From contig NZ_JAGPNM010000004.1 in assembly GCF_018831085.1 (NCBI RefSeq), positions 124,001 through 188,000 of the forward strand: a stretch of DNA of 64,000 nt, written 5' to 3'. The notes under the pieces were generated by a model, which saw only the letters and a list, made by a program, of their open reading frames with translations, had not been told where the DNA came from and ran no database searches. The translations under genes were made by a program, and so were the position numbers. The stretch is from Rheinheimera oceanensis (GTDB taxonomy: Bacteria; Pseudomonadota; Gammaproteobacteria; Enterobacterales; Alteromonadaceae). Below are positions 37,717-46,291 of this stretch, piece by piece. Position 1 is the stretch's first letter; each line of letters begins with the position of its first letter.

Positions 37717-39879
37717 ATGGCTGTATATTCAAATGAAAAACCGCTGGCATCCGGCGAGCAACTGGTTGATGTCAGCAAGCTGTTTGGCGTAATTGGCCGC
37801 TTTAAATGGCGTATATTAATACTGGCCTTTAGTAGCGCCATTTTAGCTGCCAGTATTGCGCAAAATATGACACCCGTATACCGCTCTACTGCTACCTTGC
37901 TGATTGAGGCGCAGCAAGCCAGAGCGATTAAAATTGACGAAGTGTATGGCTTTAATTCCGCACAGCAGGAATATTACCTGACGCAGTTTGAAATTTTAAA
38001 ATCACGCTCTATTGCTGAGCGGGTGTTTGATGAGCTGTCACTGGCAGGGCACCCGGCCCTGCAGGGCAAACCTTCATTTAGCAGCAAAGCTAAAGCGTAC
38101 GTTAAATCACTGTTGAGCCCGCCGACACCGGCATCGGTTGATACTGAGCTAAGCAGCGCTTTAACGCATAAGCGCAGGCTGGACAAATTTAGCAGCGGCA
38201 TTCAGGTAAACCCGGTACGTAAAACCCAACTGGTAAATCTGAGTTATCAGTCGTCAGATCCCCGCCTGGCACAGGCTGTAGCCAACGCTATTGGTGAGGC
38301 TTATATTTCCAGCCAGCTTGATGCCAGATTAGGTATCACGCAAAAAGCCAGTAGTTGGCTGGGTGGCCGCATTGGCGAGCTGCGTGAGCGTTTAGAACAG
38401 TCAGAAGCCCGGCTTGAAGCGTTTCGTGCACAACATAATCTGGTTGATGTAGAAGGCGTAACCGCGCTGGATGCCCGTGAGCTGGAACGGCTCAATGAAG
38501 AGCTGACAGATGCTCGCTCGAAAAAAGCCAAAGCAGAAGGTTTTTTAGCGCTGGTGCGTCAGTTTGACCAACACGATATAACGGGGCTGGAAAGCTTACC
38601 TGAAATTACCTCACATCCGTCGGTGCAAAATGTTAAACGTGAGGTTATGGCGGTAGAGCGTAAGTATTCTGAGCTTAACAAGGTCTACGGGCCTAAGCAC
38701 CCGAAAATGATTGCCGTGCAAGCTGAACTGCTAACGGTAAACAACAGCCTGCGTCAGCAAATAAGTCGCCTGATAGAGGGGATCGAAAAAGAAGCGCAAA
38801 GTGCGGAAAGACGCTTGGCCTCGCTGGAGCAGCAATTTAGCCGCACTAAAACAGCGTTTTCCAGTCTGGGCTCGGTTGAATCAGATTACCGCCGTTTACA
38901 GCGCGAAGTAGAAACCAATCAGTTACTATTTGACAGCTTTTTTGCCCGGCAGAAAGAAACCGAAGTAACCGGCGATTTTGATGCGCCGATAGCCCGTTTT
39001 ACTGACCGTGCTGTATTACCGTCAGAGCCGGTTAAGCCGAATAAAAAACTGATTGTTATGCTGACGTTTATGTCGACCTTGTTGCTTGGTGCCATCATTG
39101 CCTTGCTGCAGGATATGCTTAACGACACCGTTAAAAATACTGCTGATATAGAGCAGGCACTGGCCCAATGCGCACTGGGTTATTTACCTAAAGGCCAGAA
39201 AAAGAAAAATGAGCAACAGCGCAGCCTGGCGTATTTTGATCCGAAACAGCGCCGTTACAGCGAATCGGTGCGTAATATCCGCACAGCTTTATCATTGATG
39301 GCGCTGGATAAACCACTGCAGGTTATCGAAATTACCTCATCACAGCCGCAGGAAGGTAAAACTACAGTGAGTATCAACCTGGCGTTTGCTTTTGCGGCGC
39401 TGGAGCGGGTGCTGTTAATTGATGCCGATTTGCGTAAACCCTCGGTGGGCTTACGGTTTAATTTGCCACTGTACCAAAGTGGGTTAGCCAACATATTGTC
39501 CCGCACCGCAACTCTGGACGAGTGTATTGTTAAAGACGTGCAGGAAGGGGTTGATGTGATGCCTGCCGGCGCTATACCGTTAAACCCGATGGAGCTGCTG
39601 GCAGGTAATGGTTTGCAAAGCTTACTGGCTGAGCTAAAAGGGCGCTATGACAAAATTATTATTGATACGGCGCCGGTACAGGCGGTTAGTGATCCGCTGC
39701 TGGTTGCACCGCACGCTGATGCCGTAGTGCTGGTAGTTAAAGCAGATCACACCCGCATTCCATTGGTGCAACACACTCTGGGGCAATTGCATCAGGCTCA
39801 TGCCAGGGTGTATGGCGTGGTACTTAACCAGATGAAAATGAACAAAGCCGAGCCTTATTATGCCAATTATGGTGTGTAA
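37717..39879 (+). CDS. Wzc-like polysaccharide co-polymerase / tyrosine autokinase
   Basis: A 720-residue inner-membrane protein fusing a Wzz chain-length domain to a bacterial tyrosine kinase. TM1 is near residues 32-50, a long periplasmic coiled-coil region spans about 180-400, TM2 is near 446-466, and the kinase domain runs from about 500. Walker A is SSQPQEGKTTVS (about 541-552), Walker A' is VLLIDADLRKP, and Walker B is KIIIDTAPV. The C-terminus has only three tyrosines (Y714, Y715, Y718), a small phosphorylation cluster. It controls polymer length and export with the OPX protein; VpsO is the contextual counterpart. Confidence 0.92.
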   Translation: MAVYSNEKPLASGEQLVDVSKLFGVIGRFKWRILILAFSSAILAASIAQNMTPVYRSTATLLIEAQQARAIKIDEVYGFNSAQQEYYLTQFEILKSRSIAERVFDELSLAGHPALQGKPSFSSKAKAYVKSLLSPPTPASVDTELSSALTHKRRLDKFSSGIQVNPVRKTQLVNLSYQSSDPRLAQAVANAIGEAYISSQLDARLGITQKASSWLGGRIGELRERLEQSEARLEAFRAQHNLVDVEGVTALDARELERLNEELTDARSKKAKAEGFLALVRQFDQHDITGLESLPEITSHPSVQNVKREVMAVERKYSELNKVYGPKHPKMIAVQAELLTVNNSLRQQISRLIEGIEKEAQSAERRLASLEQQFSRTKTAFSSLGSVESDYRRLQREVETNQLLFDSFFARQKETEVTGDFDAPIARFTDRAVLPSEPVKPNKKLIVMLTFMSTLLLGAIIALLQDMLNDTVKNTADIEQALAQCALGYLPKGQKKKNEQQRSLAYFDPKQRRYSESVRNIRTALSLMALDKPLQVIEITSSQPQEGKTTVSINLAFAFAALERVLLIDADLRKPSVGLRFNLPLYQSGLANILSRTATLDECIVKDVQEGVDVMPAGAIPLNPMELLAGNGLQSLLAELKGRYDKIIIDTAPVQAVSDPLLVAPHADAVVLVVKADHTRIPLVQHTLGQLHQAHARVYGVVLNQMKMNKAEPYYANYGV

Positions 39880-39902
39880 ACCGGTTACCGGCAGGCGGTA
39901 CG

Positions 39903-40649
39903 ATGATGTTTGATCTGCATAACCATATATTGCCCGGCGTTGATGACGGCGCCAGAGATCTGGCCGAAGCGCTGGCTTTACTGCAACTGGCACAGCAGCA
40001 GGGTATCAGCCATATGCTGGCAACACCCCACCTGCATGCCGGGCGTTATAACAACAGTGCTGCTTCAATAACTGAAGCCATAACAGCGCTGCAACAGGCA
40101 GTAAGTGATGCAGGTATTGCCATAACACTGGCTGCAGCTGCTGAGGTGCGTATCGGCGCAGAAATATTGCCATTGATAGAGCAGCAACAAATGCCCTTTA
40201 TTGGCCGTTATCAGGGTAATAAGGTGTTATTGCTGGAGTTGCCGCACAGTCATATTCCGGCGGGTAGCGATAAACTGCTGGCATGGCTGGCGCGGCATGA
40301 TATTACCGTAATGCTGGCACACCCGGAGCGAAACCGCGATTTTTTGGCCGTGCCGGATAAAATTAAGCCGTTTATTAAAGCCGGTTGTTTGTTCCAACTG
40401 ACCGCAGCAGCACTTGACGGTGATATGGGATTGGATGTTAAAACCTTAGCGCAGCAATGGTTAAAGCAGGGGCTTTACCATGTTATTGCCAGCGATGCGC
40501 ACTCTGTTAAACGCCGCCCGCCTAAACTACAACTGGCCTATCAACATTGTTGTCAGCTGGTTGGTGAAGATCAGGCCAGGCAGTTATGTGTGCTTAACCC
40601 GGCACAACTGGCCGGGCCGGTATTTAGCGCTGGTATGTTGCTTAATTAA
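39903..40649 (+). CDS. CpsB/CapC/YwqE-type tyrosine phosphatase (PHP domain)
   Basis: A 248-residue cytoplasmic metal-dependent phosphatase of the PHP superfamily. Metal ligands are visible in DLHNHILPGVDDGA (residues 4-17), ATPHLHAGRY, AHPERN and SDAHS. It is expected to dephosphorylate the C-terminal tyrosines of the neighbouring Wzc-like kinase and so reset the export cycle. Gram-negative loci more often use low-molecular-weight phosphatases (Wzb), so a CpsB type here is slightly unusual but known. Two adjacent ATGs (39903, 39906) are possible. It is the last gene of the EPS locus and converges on the deaminase gene. Confidence 0.88.
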   Translation: MMFDLHNHILPGVDDGARDLAEALALLQLAQQQGISHMLATPHLHAGRYNNSAASITEAITALQQAVSDAGIAITLAAAAEVRIGAEILPLIEQQQMPFIGRYQGNKVLLLELPHSHIPAGSDKLLAWLARHDITVMLAHPERNRDFLAVPDKIKPFIKAGCLFQLTAAALDGDMGLDVKTLAQQWLKQGLYHVIASDAHSVKRRPPKLQLAYQHCCQLVGEDQARQLCVLNPAQLAGPVFSAGMLLN

Positions 40650-40664
40650 CAACAGGTCTATAGA

Positions 40665-41888
40665 TCAAAAACACGTTTCCAGGCTTTGCAGCAGGTTGTA
40701 ATTGTCGTCAGCCAGCCACAGGCTGCGCCATTTATCAAACGTCAGGCAGGGGTGTGAAGTCCCCAGTAATACCATGTCACCAATCTGTGGCTCAATACTA
40801 TTGTCGTAACGCCAGAAAGCATGCTGATCCATCACTTTGCTGGTTTCACACTGGCTAAGCTTATCGCTTAGTAATTTGCCATTACGGTAGATAGCAATGG
40901 CCCGGGGCAGGCCGGCATCAAAGGCGGCATCGCGTTTACCAAACCCCAGCACCGCCAGCCCGGGTTCCGGCAGTGATTGCACATAAGCTGCCAGCTCAAG
41001 GGCGTTTTGTAAGTCTTCGCCTAAACGGCAGGCAGTATTACTGCGGGCTAAAACCTGCTGTTGTGCCTGCTGGTAAATACCAAGATCATGGCTGATATAG
41101 CAGCCAGGACGCAGCACTATCTGCATACTGTCGGGTAAAGTGGCTTTTTTTAGTTCTGCCGCCACTATGTCATACCAGGCCGAGCCAGCGCCGCTGATCA
41201 GCGCTGTGGGGTATTGCAGCAATTGTTGTCTGAACAGCGCTTTGGCCAGTGCAGCGGCCTGTTGTACAAACTGGCGCACACTGCGTGCGGTATCTGCACT
41301 TTTAATTACGCCTTCATAAAACTCTACACCTGCAAGGCTAAGCCCGGGTAAGGTTGCCAGCTGTTGTGCCAGCTCAACAGCCTGCTGGTTAGTGCGGCAA
41401 CCACAACGTCCGCCAGGTACGCCCAGCTCTATCAGCACCGGCAAACATAAGTCTTCTGCGCTGAAAAAGGCTGATAAAGCACTGGCGTTATCAATATTGT
41501 CGATGCAGACATAAATCTCATTACCGTTGGCAAGCAGTGTGGCAATCACTGCCATATTCGCTTTACCTACCAGTTGATTCGCCAGGATCAGCCGTTTGGC
41601 ACCAGCCTGTACAGCTACCTGCGCCTGATAGGGCGTGGCTACGGTAATACCCCAGGCACCGGCAGCAAGTTGCTGTTGAAACAGCCAGGGCGTCATGCTG
41701 GTTTTGCCGTGTGGTGCCAGTAAAACACCACTGACATCAGCAAAGTTCTGCATCCAGTGCAGGTTATGTTGTAGTGCACTGTGTTTCAGAATAACTGCAG
41801 GCAGGCAGATATCCTGTTGCAGCAAGTTTAACTGCTGTTTGTTAGCCAGCGGACTTGCAGATTTTTGCTTTATATTTTGGTACTTCAT
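40665..41888 (-). CDS. D-amino-acid deaminase/dehydratase, DSD1-like (fold type III PLP enzyme)
   Basis: A 407-residue cytoplasmic enzyme of the alanine racemase-fold PLP family that includes D-serine deaminase (DSD1), D-threo-3-hydroxyaspartate dehydratase and D-threonine aldolase. The PLP lysine is K62 in LAPHGKTSMTPW. The C-terminal metal motif GTSHPC supplies H379 and C381, the Zn pair typical of eukaryotic-type D-serine dehydratases. It is transcribed divergently from the rpiR operon and shares its promoter region with three palindromic half-site elements. In this regulon I infer deamination of D-glucosaminate (2-amino-2-deoxy-gluconate) to a 2-keto-3-deoxy acid; other D-beta-hydroxy amino acids remain possible. 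Confidence 0.83.
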   Translation of the reverse strand: MKYQNIKQKSASPLANKQQLNLLQQDICLPAVILKHSALQHNLHWMQNFADVSGVLLAPHGKTSMTPWLFQQQLAAGAWGITVATPYQAQVAVQAGAKRLILANQLVGKANMAVIATLLANGNEIYVCIDNIDNASALSAFFSAEDLCLPVLIELGVPGGRCGCRTNQQAVELAQQLATLPGLSLAGVEFYEGVIKSADTARSVRQFVQQAAALAKALFRQQLLQYPTALISGAGSAWYDIVAAELKKATLPDSMQIVLRPGCYISHDLGIYQQAQQQVLARSNTACRLGEDLQNALELAAYVQSLPEPGLAVLGFGKRDAAFDAGLPRAIAIYRNGKLLSDKLSQCETSKVMDQHAFWRYDNSIEPQIGDMVLLGTSHPCLTFDKWRSLWLADDNYNLLQSLETCF

Positions 41889-41983
41889 AACATCAGGCTC
41901 TTGGCTTGTTAATGTTTATATCGCTTTAATGTTGGTAAATTACTGTAATAAAGCCATATTGATATTTACTTTTATGTTGCTTT

Positions 41984-41996
41984 GGTACAAAGTACC
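41984..41996. promoter_or_regulatory. RpiR-type operator A: GGTAC-AAA-GTACC
   Basis: A perfect 13-base palindrome with 5-bp arms and 3-bp spacer in the divergent deaminase/rpiR promoter region, 96 bases from the deaminase start. The core TGGTACAAAGTA is repeated identically at 49597-49608 upstream of the TonB receptor gene. Confidence 0.65.
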
Positions 41997-42014
41997 TTTC
42001 TGGGTGGGTTAAAT

Positions 42015-42042
42015 GTTACTTTAGCAAAGGTTACTGAGTAAC
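42015..42042. promoter_or_regulatory. RpiR-type operator B: GTTAC-TGA-GTAAC with extra half site
   Basis: A perfect palindrome GTTAC-TGA-GTAAC at 42030-42042 lies 11 bases before the rpiR start codon. An additional GTTAC half site at 42015-42019 is 15 bases upstream. Position over the start region suggests autorepression. Confidence 0.65.
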
Positions 42043-42053
42043 ACCATAAGCAA

Positions 42054-42929
42054 ATGGATAAAACGATGAGTTATGAAATAGATGTGCTGTCGCGTATCTC
42101 AGAGCGCTTTGTTGAAATGAGTGAATCTGAGCAGCGGGTGGCTCAGGTAATACTGGATAATGTGAAAGCAGCCAGTGAAATGAGCATTGCCAGGCTATCT
42201 GAAAGTGCTGGTGTTAGCCAGGCTACAGTTACCCGTTTTGCCCGCACGGTTGATTGTAAAGATGTGCGTCAACTTAAAGTTAAGCTGGCGCAATCTTTAG
42301 CGGTAGGGCAGCGTTTTGTGGAGGAAACGCCCGATCTGGATGGTATTCAGGGCGTGTATGAAGCGATTAAAAATACGCTGGATTTAAGCCGCAAGTTATT
42401 GGTAGAAGCCGATATAAAGTTGGCAGTCAGCTATTTACAAAATGCACGGATGATCTTTTGTATTGGTATGGGTGGCGGCTCATCTATTGGCTCGCAGGAG
42501 CTGCAATACCGCTTGTTTCGCTTTGGCATGCCGGTATGCAGTTACCAGGATGGCTTACTAACACGAATGGTAGCTGCGGCCGTTGAACCGCAAGACGTTG
42601 TGGTGGCCATTTCGTTAACCGGTAACACCGGTGAAATTATCGATTCTGCGGCTATTGCCCGCCAGTATGGCGCCAAAGTCATTGCTATTACCAAGCCGGG
42701 TTCACAACTTGCCGCCAATGCCGACATTGTGCTGGGTTTACAGGCACCGGAAACCGACTTTATCTACAAACCTTCAGCGTCACGTTATGCCATGCTGGCC
42801 ATTATCGATGTGCTGGCAACCGAAGTAGCCAAGCTGAATAAACGTAAATCGCGTGACAAATTGCGCCGGGTAAAACTGTCACTCGACAGCCATCGCGGCG
42901 GTGATGATCGTCAGCCTTTGGGAGATTAA
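42054..42929 (+). CDS. MurR/RpiR family transcriptional regulator
   Basis: A 291-residue regulator with an N-terminal RpiR helix-turn-helix (MSIARLSESAGVSQATVTRFARTV, about residues 43-66) and a C-terminal SIS sugar-phosphate-binding domain (IFCIGMGGGSSIGSQELQYRLFRFG and ISLTGNTGEIIDSA). RpiR proteins sense phosphorylated sugars or sugar acids. Palindromes GKTAC-N3-GTAMC occur on both sides of this regulon and one abuts this gene's start, so it probably represses itself and both divergent units. A KDG-phosphate or amino-sugar-acid phosphate would be a logical inducer (inference). A second ATG at 42066 is also possible as start. ridA follows after 6 bases. Confidence 0.9.
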   Translation: MDKTMSYEIDVLSRISERFVEMSESEQRVAQVILDNVKAASEMSIARLSESAGVSQATVTRFARTVDCKDVRQLKVKLAQSLAVGQRFVEETPDLDGIQGVYEAIKNTLDLSRKLLVEADIKLAVSYLQNARMIFCIGMGGGSSIGSQELQYRLFRFGMPVCSYQDGLLTRMVAAAVEPQDVVVAISLTGNTGEIIDSAAIARQYGAKVIAITKPGSQLAANADIVLGLQAPETDFIYKPSASRYAMLAIIDVLATEVAKLNKRKSRDKLRRVKLSLDSHRGGDDRQPLGD

Positions 42930-42935
42930 TCAGTC

Positions 42936-43328
42936 ATGACTATAAAACGTTATGGTGTGGATGAAAGCACCGGCACTGGCGGGCAAAAATTACCCTTTGC
43001 CAAAGCGGTGGAAGCCGCAGGCTGGCTGTATGTATCTGGCCAGACACCAATGCGTAACGGCGAGGTGGTAGAAGGTGGCATTGTGGAGCAATCTGAGCTG
43101 GCCCTGCAAAACTGCCTGGATATTATGCAACAGGCGGGCTACAGCCTGGCTGATGTGGTGCATGTAAAGGTGTACCTTACCGATGCACGCTATTTTAGCA
43201 GTTTTAATCAGGTATTTCGCCGGGTGTTCAGCGAGGCACCACCGGCACGGATCTGTGCAGTGGCTGATTTGGTGGTTGACTGCAAAGTAGAAGTGGATCT
43301 GACATGCTATCGCGCCGACAGAGCCTGA
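42936..43328 (+). CDS. RidA family enamine/imine deaminase
   Basis: A 130-residue RidA/YjgF-family protein. The conserved core is visible: YVSGQTP, LADVVHVKVYLTD and PARICAVADLVVDCKVEVDL, with the active-site Arg in PARICAV. RidA hydrolyses 2-aminoacrylate-type enamines and imines released by PLP dehydratases. Its place beside a divergently transcribed DSD1-type deaminase strongly suggests it finishes or detoxifies that reaction. It lies between rpiR and the symporter with gaps of 6 and 1 bases, so it is in the same operon. Confidence 0.9.
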   Translation: MTIKRYGVDESTGTGGQKLPFAKAVEAAGWLYVSGQTPMRNGEVVEGGIVEQSELALQNCLDIMQQAGYSLADVVHVKVYLTDARYFSSFNQVFRRVFSEAPPARICAVADLVVDCKVEVDLTCYRADRA

Positions 43329-43329
43329 G

Positions 43330-44817
43330 ATGAACAGCAGCCTGTTTTTGCTGGGGTTTGGCCTGTATCTGCTGCTGATGATAGCAATCAGTTATCTGGT
43401 ATCACGCAAACAGCATAGCAGTGAAGACTTTTTGCTGGCCGGGCGTAATGTGTCTGGCGGCCTGACATTTGGTACTACTGTCGCCACCATGATTGGTACA
43501 GGCACCAGTATGGGGGCGGTAGGATATGCCTATCAGCATGGTTGGGGCGGTATGTTGTACGGTATCGGCGGAGCCATTGGTATTTTATTAACTGCCTGGT
43601 TATTTGCGCCACTCAGGCGTATGCGTTTTATGACGATGAGCGAAGAGCTGAGTTATTACGCCGGGGCTAACCTTTGGGTTAAGCATTGCAGTGCGGTGAT
43701 GATTTTTCTGGCGTCACTGGGCTGGATGGGCGCACATATTATCGGTGGCGCGCTGTATTTGTCCTGGGCTACCGGTTTGGAGCTTTTTTACAGCAAGCTG
43801 TTAATTGCCGTGGCATTTACCCTGTATGTGATGATCGGCGGTTATCGTGCGGTAGTCTGGACTGACAGCCTGATGGCACTGATTTTATTTGCCGGCTTTT
43901 TGCTAATGAGCTATGCCGCTGTGCAATCTGCAGGTGGTGTTATGGCGCTGGGTACGGCTGTTGCCACGGCGAGGCAACAGGGCATGATGCAGCAACTGCC
44001 GCTGCTGCCGGCAATTTCACTCTCAGCAGTTGTTATTGTGGGGGTGCTGGCAACACCTTCGTTTCGTCAGCGTATTTATGCTGCCCGCAGTATTGGCACC
44101 GTGCGGCGATCTTTTATTTTTTCCGGTGTACTGTATCTGCTGTTTGCCGCCCTGCCGGCAGTAATTGGTATTGCTGCTTTTTCACTGGCACCACAACTTG
44201 AAAACCACCAGTTTGCTTTTACTACTGTAGCTGTGCTGGTATTACCCGCCGCACTGGCGATGCTGGTGTTGCTCGCCGGGCTGTCAGCCACGCTGTCGTC
44301 GGCCAGCTCTGATGCTATTGCGGCGGTGTCGGTATTGATCCGTGATTTTTATCAGGCAATCAGCGGCGCTATGCCGCCGCCGGATAAAGCCATTTTATAT
44401 GCCCGCCTGTCAGTGCTGCTGGTGTCTGGTGTGGCTTTGCTACTGGCTTTGTTGTCCGATGATCTGATCCGCTATATCAGCAATATGATTGCAACGCTGA
44501 TGTCCGGCATGTTTGTGATAGCAATACTGGGCCGGTTCTGGCCGCGGCTTAACTGGCAGGGGGCTTTAGCCGCTATGCTGGCAGCTGTTACCACGTCGTT
44601 GCTGTTGATCAGCCAGCCACTGTGGCTGGCTTACTGGGGTAACCCCTGTTTACCGGCGGTTGCCTGTGCCATGCTGGCAGCAATAGCGGTAAGCCTGCTG
44701 ACACCACCATGCCGTATCAACCGGACAGAAGCACTGAAACTGATCAGTGCGCAACGTGAAGAATATCAAGCTGTAACTGAAACATTTCCGCAGGGCTCAC
44801 TGCCTGAGCGGCGATAA
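43330..44817 (+). CDS. Sodium:solute symporter (SSS family)
   Basis: A 495-residue inner-membrane protein with about 13 hydrophobic segments. The N-terminal SSEDFLLAGRNVSGGLTFGTTVATMIGTGTSMG stretch and IGGYRAVVWTDSLMALI further on are family signatures. It imports a small organic solute with Na+. Within the regulon it should carry the periplasmic hydrolysis product (amino-sugar acid or N-acyl derivative) into the cytoplasm. One base separates it from ridA. Solute identity is not readable from sequence. Confidence 0.88.
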   Translation: MNSSLFLLGFGLYLLLMIAISYLVSRKQHSSEDFLLAGRNVSGGLTFGTTVATMIGTGTSMGAVGYAYQHGWGGMLYGIGGAIGILLTAWLFAPLRRMRFMTMSEELSYYAGANLWVKHCSAVMIFLASLGWMGAHIIGGALYLSWATGLELFYSKLLIAVAFTLYVMIGGYRAVVWTDSLMALILFAGFLLMSYAAVQSAGGVMALGTAVATARQQGMMQQLPLLPAISLSAVVIVGVLATPSFRQRIYAARSIGTVRRSFIFSGVLYLLFAALPAVIGIAAFSLAPQLENHQFAFTTVAVLVLPAALAMLVLLAGLSATLSSASSDAIAAVSVLIRDFYQAISGAMPPPDKAILYARLSVLLVSGVALLLALLSDDLIRYISNMIATLMSGMFVIAILGRFWPRLNWQGALAAMLAAVTTSLLLISQPLWLAYWGNPCLPAVACAMLAAIAVSLLTPPCRINRTEALKLISAQREEYQAVTETFPQGSLPERR

Positions 44818-44831
44818 ATTATCGAGGAACT

Positions 44832-46289
44832 ATGCGTATTTTTACGGCGTCTCTGGCCACTGAAACCAATACTTTCTCACCCATGTATACCGATGTGCAC
44901 AGCTTTTATCAGAGTTTTTACGCTGCACCAGGTCAGCATCCGGCCACACCTACACTGTGCAGTGCACCGTTAATCGCTTGCCGTGAATATGCTCAGGCAC
45001 ATGCCGGTACTGAAGTAATAGAAGGCAGTTGTGCCTGGGCAGAGCCCGGCGGTTTACTCAACCGTCAGTCATATGAGCTGCTGCGGGATGAAATACTGCT
45101 ACAGCTGCGCGAGGCTATGCCGGTGCAGGCAGTGTTGCTGGGTTTACACGGTGCAATGGTGGCACAGGGATATGACGACTGTGAAGGCGATTTACTGCAG
45201 CATGTCCGTGCTATTACCGGGCCAGACGTAATTATCGGCGCTACGCTGGATCCGCACAGTCATTTAACGGCTGCGCGCTTGCAGGCCGCTAATTTACTGA
45301 TTGCATTCAAAGAGTTTCCGCATCTTGATTTTATGCAATGTGCGCGTGAGCTGGTAAAACTTGCCGTAGCCGCAGTACAGCGACAAATAACACCCAGCAT
45401 GAGCAGCTTTGACTGCCGGATGATAGATGTGTTGCCTACCAGCCATGAGCCGATGAGGTCTTTTATCGCTAAGGTACGGCAGACAGAGCAGCAGCCAGGC
45501 GTGTTGTCTGTATCAGTGATCCACGGTTTTATGGCCGGTGATGTGCCTGATATGGGCTCACGGTTATTGGTAATAACTGATAACCAGCCACAGCTTGGTC
45601 AGCAACTGGCACGCCAGCTTGGCCTGGAGTTGTTTTCATTGCGTGGTAAAACCTTGCCAGAGTTTCATAGTATCAATGCAGCACTGGATTTGGCCCGGCA
45701 ATGCAACACAGGCACTACAGTGCTGGCAGATGTCTGGGATAACCCGGGCGGTGGTGTAGCCGGAGACGGTACCCTGATCTTGCAGCAGATTATCGCCCGC
45801 GGCTTAACCGGCGTTGCGGTGGGTACTATTTGGGATCCAATGGCGGTGAAGCTGTGCTTTGCCGCAGGAGAGGGGGCAATAATAACACTGCGTTTTGGTG
45901 GGAAAAGTTGTGCCACAGCAGGTGCTCCAATAGACAAAGAGGTTAAGGTTGTGCGGCTGAAGGCAAATGCTCAGCAGCAGTTTGCTGACAGCAGTGTGCC
46001 TATGGGCGATTGCGCCTTGATAGCCTTTGACGGTATTGAGGTTATTTTAAACAGTAACCGTTGCCAGTCGTTTGATCCGAGTTTATTCCAAGCCCTGGGT
46101 GTTGTGCCCCGGCAGTACAGGCTATTGCTGATAAAATCAACCAATCACTTTTATCAGGGGTTTGCGCCACTGGCTGCACAAATCTTGTATGTTGATGCCG
46201 GGGCACCATACCCCAGCGATCCTAAGCGTAATGGCTACCGTAAGCTTAGCCGGCCACTCTGGCCCATTACCGAGCAGCCGTTTGACTAA
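44832..46289 (+). CDS. M81 family metallopeptidase (MlrC-like)
   Basis: A 485-residue cytoplasmic protein of the microcystinase C (MlrC) family. Family motifs visible are the N-terminal ATETNTFSP, LLGLHGAMVAQGYDDCEGDLL (about residues 97-117), TLDPHSHLT (about 138-146) with zinc ligands, and ADVWDNPGGGVAGDGT (about 301-316). MlrC opens a linear peptide in microcystin breakdown; relatives in other loci likely cleave other amide bonds. Here it occupies the place where a deacylase would be expected, so deacetylation of an N-acetyl amino acid-like sugar acid is a possibility (inference). It ends two bases from the converging GH20 gene with no terminator between. Confidence 0.85.
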   Translation: MRIFTASLATETNTFSPMYTDVHSFYQSFYAAPGQHPATPTLCSAPLIACREYAQAHAGTEVIEGSCAWAEPGGLLNRQSYELLRDEILLQLREAMPVQAVLLGLHGAMVAQGYDDCEGDLLQHVRAITGPDVIIGATLDPHSHLTAARLQAANLLIAFKEFPHLDFMQCARELVKLAVAAVQRQITPSMSSFDCRMIDVLPTSHEPMRSFIAKVRQTEQQPGVLSVSVIHGFMAGDVPDMGSRLLVITDNQPQLGQQLARQLGLELFSLRGKTLPEFHSINAALDLARQCNTGTTVLADVWDNPGGGVAGDGTLILQQIIARGLTGVAVGTIWDPMAVKLCFAAGEGAIITLRFGGKSCATAGAPIDKEVKVVRLKANAQQQFADSSVPMGDCALIAFDGIEVILNSNRCQSFDPSLFQALGVVPRQYRLLLIKSTNHFYQGFAPLAAQILYVDAGAPYPSDPKRNGYRKLSRPLWPITEQPFD

Positions 46290-46291
46290 GC

